Source: Bradyrhizobium sp. CCBAU 51765 (GTDB lineage: Bacteria; Pseudomonadota; Alphaproteobacteria; Rhizobiales; Xanthobacteraceae). Taken from it: a stretch of DNA of 64,000 nt. The translations under genes were made by a program, and so were the position numbers. Below the pieces are notes generated by a model. It was given only the letters and a program-made list of their open reading frames with translations, did not search any database and was not told where the DNA came from. Below are positions 61,716 through 64,000 of this stretch, piece after piece; the stretch's first letter is position 1; every line of letters begins with the position of its first letter. Location of the stretch: positions 7,553,001 through 7,617,000 of the forward strand of contig NZ_CP030038.1 in assembly GCF_015291725.1 (NCBI RefSeq). The letters run 5' to 3'.

Positions 61716-63101
61716 ATGATGCAAACGATGGCAGGGCTGGCAAAACGGGCGGGATTTCTGACCGGCGCAGCGATGGTCGCTGCCGCTTCGCTGCTGCCGG
61801 CCTGCGCGCACGCCCAGGCGCAGAACGGCCTGTCCAACCTGCTCGGCGGCATCTTCTCGGGCGCCAATCCGGCACCTTCGCAAGCACCTCCCGGCCCCGG
61901 CGGCGCTCAACCTTGGAGCGGCGAGGACGGCGCCTCGGGCCATCCGTTGATGACGGCCGCCGCGATCCGCGAGGCCGCCGGCAATTTCAGCAATTGCGTC
62001 GCCGCGATGTGGCCCGATGCCGCACGGCGCGGCATCACGCAGGAGAATTTCCAGCGTTTCACGGCCGGGCTCTCACCCGACCTGCGCATCATGGACCTCA
62101 TGGATTCGCAGCCGGAGTTCACCAAGTCGATCTGGGACTATCTCGACATCCTGGTGAACGACAACCGCCTCGCCAAGGGCCGCGAAATTCTCGTCAAGTA
62201 CAAGGCGCAGTTCGACGCCACCGAACGGGCCACCGGCGTCGACCGCTACATCATCGCCTCGATCTGGGGCATCGAGTCCAATTACTCGACGCAGATGGGC
62301 GACCGCAGCGTGCTGCAATCGACCGCGACGCTCGCCTGCATCGGCCGCCGCCAGGCCTATTTCAAGGACGAGTTCCTCTCCGCGCTGGAGATCCTCAACC
62401 GCGGCGATCTCAGGCCTGAACAGCTGCGCGGCTCCTGGGCCGGCGCCTTCGGCCCGACCCAGTTCATGCCGACCGCCTTCAAGCGCTTCGCGGTCGATGG
62501 CGACGGCGACGGCAGGCGCGACGTCGTCGACAATCCCACCGACCTGATCGCCTCCACCGCCAACAACCTGAAGAAGGACGGCTGGCAGTCCGGCCAGACC
62601 TGGGGCTACGAGGTCATGGTGCCCCAGGGCTTCAACTACATGCTGGCCGACCGCGCCAAGGCGATGACGATCGCGCAATGGGAGAAGCTTGGGCTGAAGC
62701 GGGCGACGGGGCAGCCCTTCCCGCACCCGGCGGAGAAAGCCTATCTGCTGGCACCGGCCGGCGCGCAGGGACCGGGCTTCCTGATGCTGCAGAACTACCG
62801 CGTCATCATGAGGTACAACCCGGCCGAGGCCTATGCGCTGGCGATCGGCCATTTCGCCGACCGCCTGCGTGGAGGGCAGCCCTTCGTGCAACCCTGGCCG
62901 CGCCAGGAGCGGGAGCTGGCGCGCACCGAGCGGCTGGAACTGCAGCAGCTGCTGGCCCAGCGCGGCTTCTACAAGGGGACCCCGGACGGCCAGTTCGGCG
63001 GCCAGACACGGGAAGCCCTGCGCAACTTCCAGGCCTCGATCGGCGTCCCCGCCGACGGATTCGCCTCATCGGACGTGCTGGACCGGCTGCGCGGGCGGTA
63101 A
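61716..63101 (+). CDS. Lytic murein transglycosylase, MltB family with peptidoglycan-binding domain
   Basis: 461-residue periplasmic transglycosylase. It has a signal peptide (to about residue 35, LPACAHAQAQ; a lipobox-like LLPAC is present), a low-complexity linker, an SLT_2 catalytic domain (about 75-375) with the catalytic glutamate in IASIWGIESNYSTQMG, and GPTQFMPTAFKRFAVDGDGD. A C-terminal PG_binding_1 domain (about 405-461) contains FYKGTPDGQFGGQTREALRN. It cleaves glycan strands to 1,6-anhydro products. ATG at 61716 is immediately followed by another ATG-containing codon set. Confidence 0.95.
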   Translation: MMQTMAGLAKRAGFLTGAAMVAAASLLPACAHAQAQNGLSNLLGGIFSGANPAPSQAPPGPGGAQPWSGEDGASGHPLMTAAAIREAAGNFSNCVAAMWPDAARRGITQENFQRFTAGLSPDLRIMDLMDSQPEFTKSIWDYLDILVNDNRLAKGREILVKYKAQFDATERATGVDRYIIASIWGIESNYSTQMGDRSVLQSTATLACIGRRQAYFKDEFLSALEILNRGDLRPEQLRGSWAGAFGPTQFMPTAFKRFAVDGDGDGRRDVVDNPTDLIASTANNLKKDGWQSGQTWGYEVMVPQGFNYMLADRAKAMTIAQWEKLGLKRATGQPFPHPAEKAYLLAPAGAQGPGFLMLQNYRVIMRYNPAEAYALAIGHFADRLRGGQPFVQPWPRQERELARTERLELQQLLAQRGFYKGTPDGQFGGQTREALRNFQASIGVPADGFASSDVLDRLRGR

Positions 63102-63269
63102 AATGGCGCCGAAAGTAACCCTGAGGCGGGTTTTCGACAGGTGGCCTTGACGCCGGCGGCCGTTCCCCGGCCTATGGAGAAGAATCTGCAAGAGAATCTG
63201 CCCGTTTGCGGCCTGATTCCGTTATTATATCGAGCTGCTTCCAATCCCCTCGCGCGCGCCCGAGATCGC

Positions 63270-64000
63270 ATGTCGAAGAAGTCCCTGTTCAAGGTGCTGA
63301 CCGAGACCGGCCCGTTGATCGCGCTGGGGACGGCGCTTGCGATCCTGGTCTCGGTCGCAGGACCTGCCTCGGCGCAGTTCTTCAACTTCCCCGGTTTCGG
63401 CGGCCCGCCGCAGCGCGCGGCTCCGCCACCACGGGGCGGCGGCGGAGGCGGCGGATGGTTCGGCGGCGACTTCTTCGCACCGTACCCGCCGCAACAGCCG
63501 CAGGCGCCGCGTCAGGATTTTTCGCGCGCGCCGGCGCCGGCGAAACGCGACACCATTCCTGAGAAGAACGTGCTGGTGATCGGCGATGCCATGGCCGACT
63601 GGCTCGCTTACGGCCTGGAAGACGCCTACAGCGAGCAGCCCGACATGGGCGTGATCCGCAAGCACAAGACCACGTCGGGCCTCATCAAGTATCAGCCGAA
63701 GGGTGAGCCCGCGGACTGGGCGGCGGCGGCCAGGGGCATTCTCGAGACCGAGAAGCCCGACGTGATCGTCGTCATGCTCGGCCTCAACGACCGCTCCGCG
63801 ATCCGCGAGCCCGTCGCCGACAAGGCGGCCACGGACAAGGACAAGGACAAGGACAAGAAGAACGACAAAGGGGCGCGCGCCAAGCCGCCAGCAAAGCCGG
63901 GCGAGACCAAGCCCGGCGACACCGCCGCCGCCAAGCCGGACGACAAGCCTGCCGATGCCGATCTGCCGCAGGACGATGCCGACAATGCCGATACGCCCGC
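63270..64000 (+). CDS. DUF459 SGNH-hydrolase-like protein (partial, GDSL serine replaced)
   Basis: Exported protein whose 3' part lies beyond the window; 243 codons are visible. The N-terminus (MSKKSLFKVLTETGPLIALG) leads into a hydrophobic stretch ending PASAQFF. A proline/glycine-rich linker follows. The SGNH-like block I reads VLVIGDAMADWLAYGLEDAY, with alanine where the GDSL serine is expected. VIVVMLGLNDR is block III with its Asn-Asp. A very charged insert (DKDKDKDKKNDKG) follows. The family often acts on envelope glycans, but loss of the nucleophile suggests a changed or non-catalytic role. Confidence 0.82.
   Translation, partial: MSKKSLFKVLTETGPLIALGTALAILVSVAGPASAQFFNFPGFGGPPQRAAPPPRGGGGGGGWFGGDFFAPYPPQQPQAPRQDFSRAPAPAKRDTIPEKNVLVIGDAMADWLAYGLEDAYSEQPDMGVIRKHKTTSGLIKYQPKGEPADWAAAARGILETEKPDVIVVMLGLNDRSAIREPVADKAATDKDKDKDKKNDKGARAKPPAKPGETKPGDTAAAKPDDKPADADLPQDDADNADTP

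Overview
The window is a high-GC chromosomal segment that reads as a Bradyrhizobium-type alphaproteobacterium. This inference rests on the dense family of palindromic intergenic repeats, the zapA/6S RNA/5-FCL/ymdB order, the RcdA-like DUF1465 and DUF1192 genes around rpmE, and the tkt-gap-pgk-fba glycolytic block. No species marker, rRNA, tRNA, transposase or CRISPR array was found.

Layout. 1-11.7 kb looks like an accessory nitrogen-scavenging region: the start of a polyamine/iron-type binding protein, two LysR regulators, and a long minus-strand operon running from about 9.93 to 1.83 kb. That operon holds an N-carbamoyl-amino-acid hydrolase, a polar-amino-acid ABC importer with two binding proteins, a NodB-fold hydrolase, an orphan peptide-type binding protein and an ATZ/TRZ-type amidohydrolase. 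A class I glutamine amidotransferase follows the second regulator. 12-18.7 kb carries ybgC, a metallophosphoesterase, a duplicated-domain protein and yebC-ruvC-ruvA-ruvB. 18.9-22.2 kb has two soluble chemoreceptors with C-terminal sensory domains. 22.8-26.8 kb encodes a periplasmic molybdenum hydroxylase (IorAB type) with its own three-heme cytochrome c.

27-30 kb is the ymdB/5-FCL/6S RNA/zapA/DUF4164 block. 30.1-39.8 kb holds central carbon genes (transketolase, GAPDH, PGK, class II and class I aldolases) followed by a ThiE-like protein, a Sel1-repeat protein and an inositol-monophosphatase-family enzyme. 39.9-44.3 kb is an RND efflux pump without its outer-membrane channel, followed by a CFA-type methyltransferase. 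45.7-47.9 kb is a MotA/ExbB-like plus OmpA-like membrane pair.

48.7-55.5 kb has an ABC exporter, rpmE, DUF1465, a candidate small RNA, DUF1192, an apparently extra methionyl-tRNA synthetase and a quinone oxidoreductase. 55.6-64 kb carries c-di-GMP enzymes, galU, a lytic transglycosylase and the start of a DUF459 protein whose GDSL serine is replaced.

Points most worth following are the three-hairpin small RNA candidate with anti-Shine-Dalgarno sequence (about 51.8-51.9 kb), the second MetRS behind a terminator-like leader hairpin, the putative cyclic-amide/N-carbamoyl catabolic operon, the inverted-architecture chemoreceptor pair, and modular palindromic repeats that lie within and between operons. 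Boundaries of the RNAs, several GTG/TTG starts and all substrate assignments are inferred from sequence reading only.
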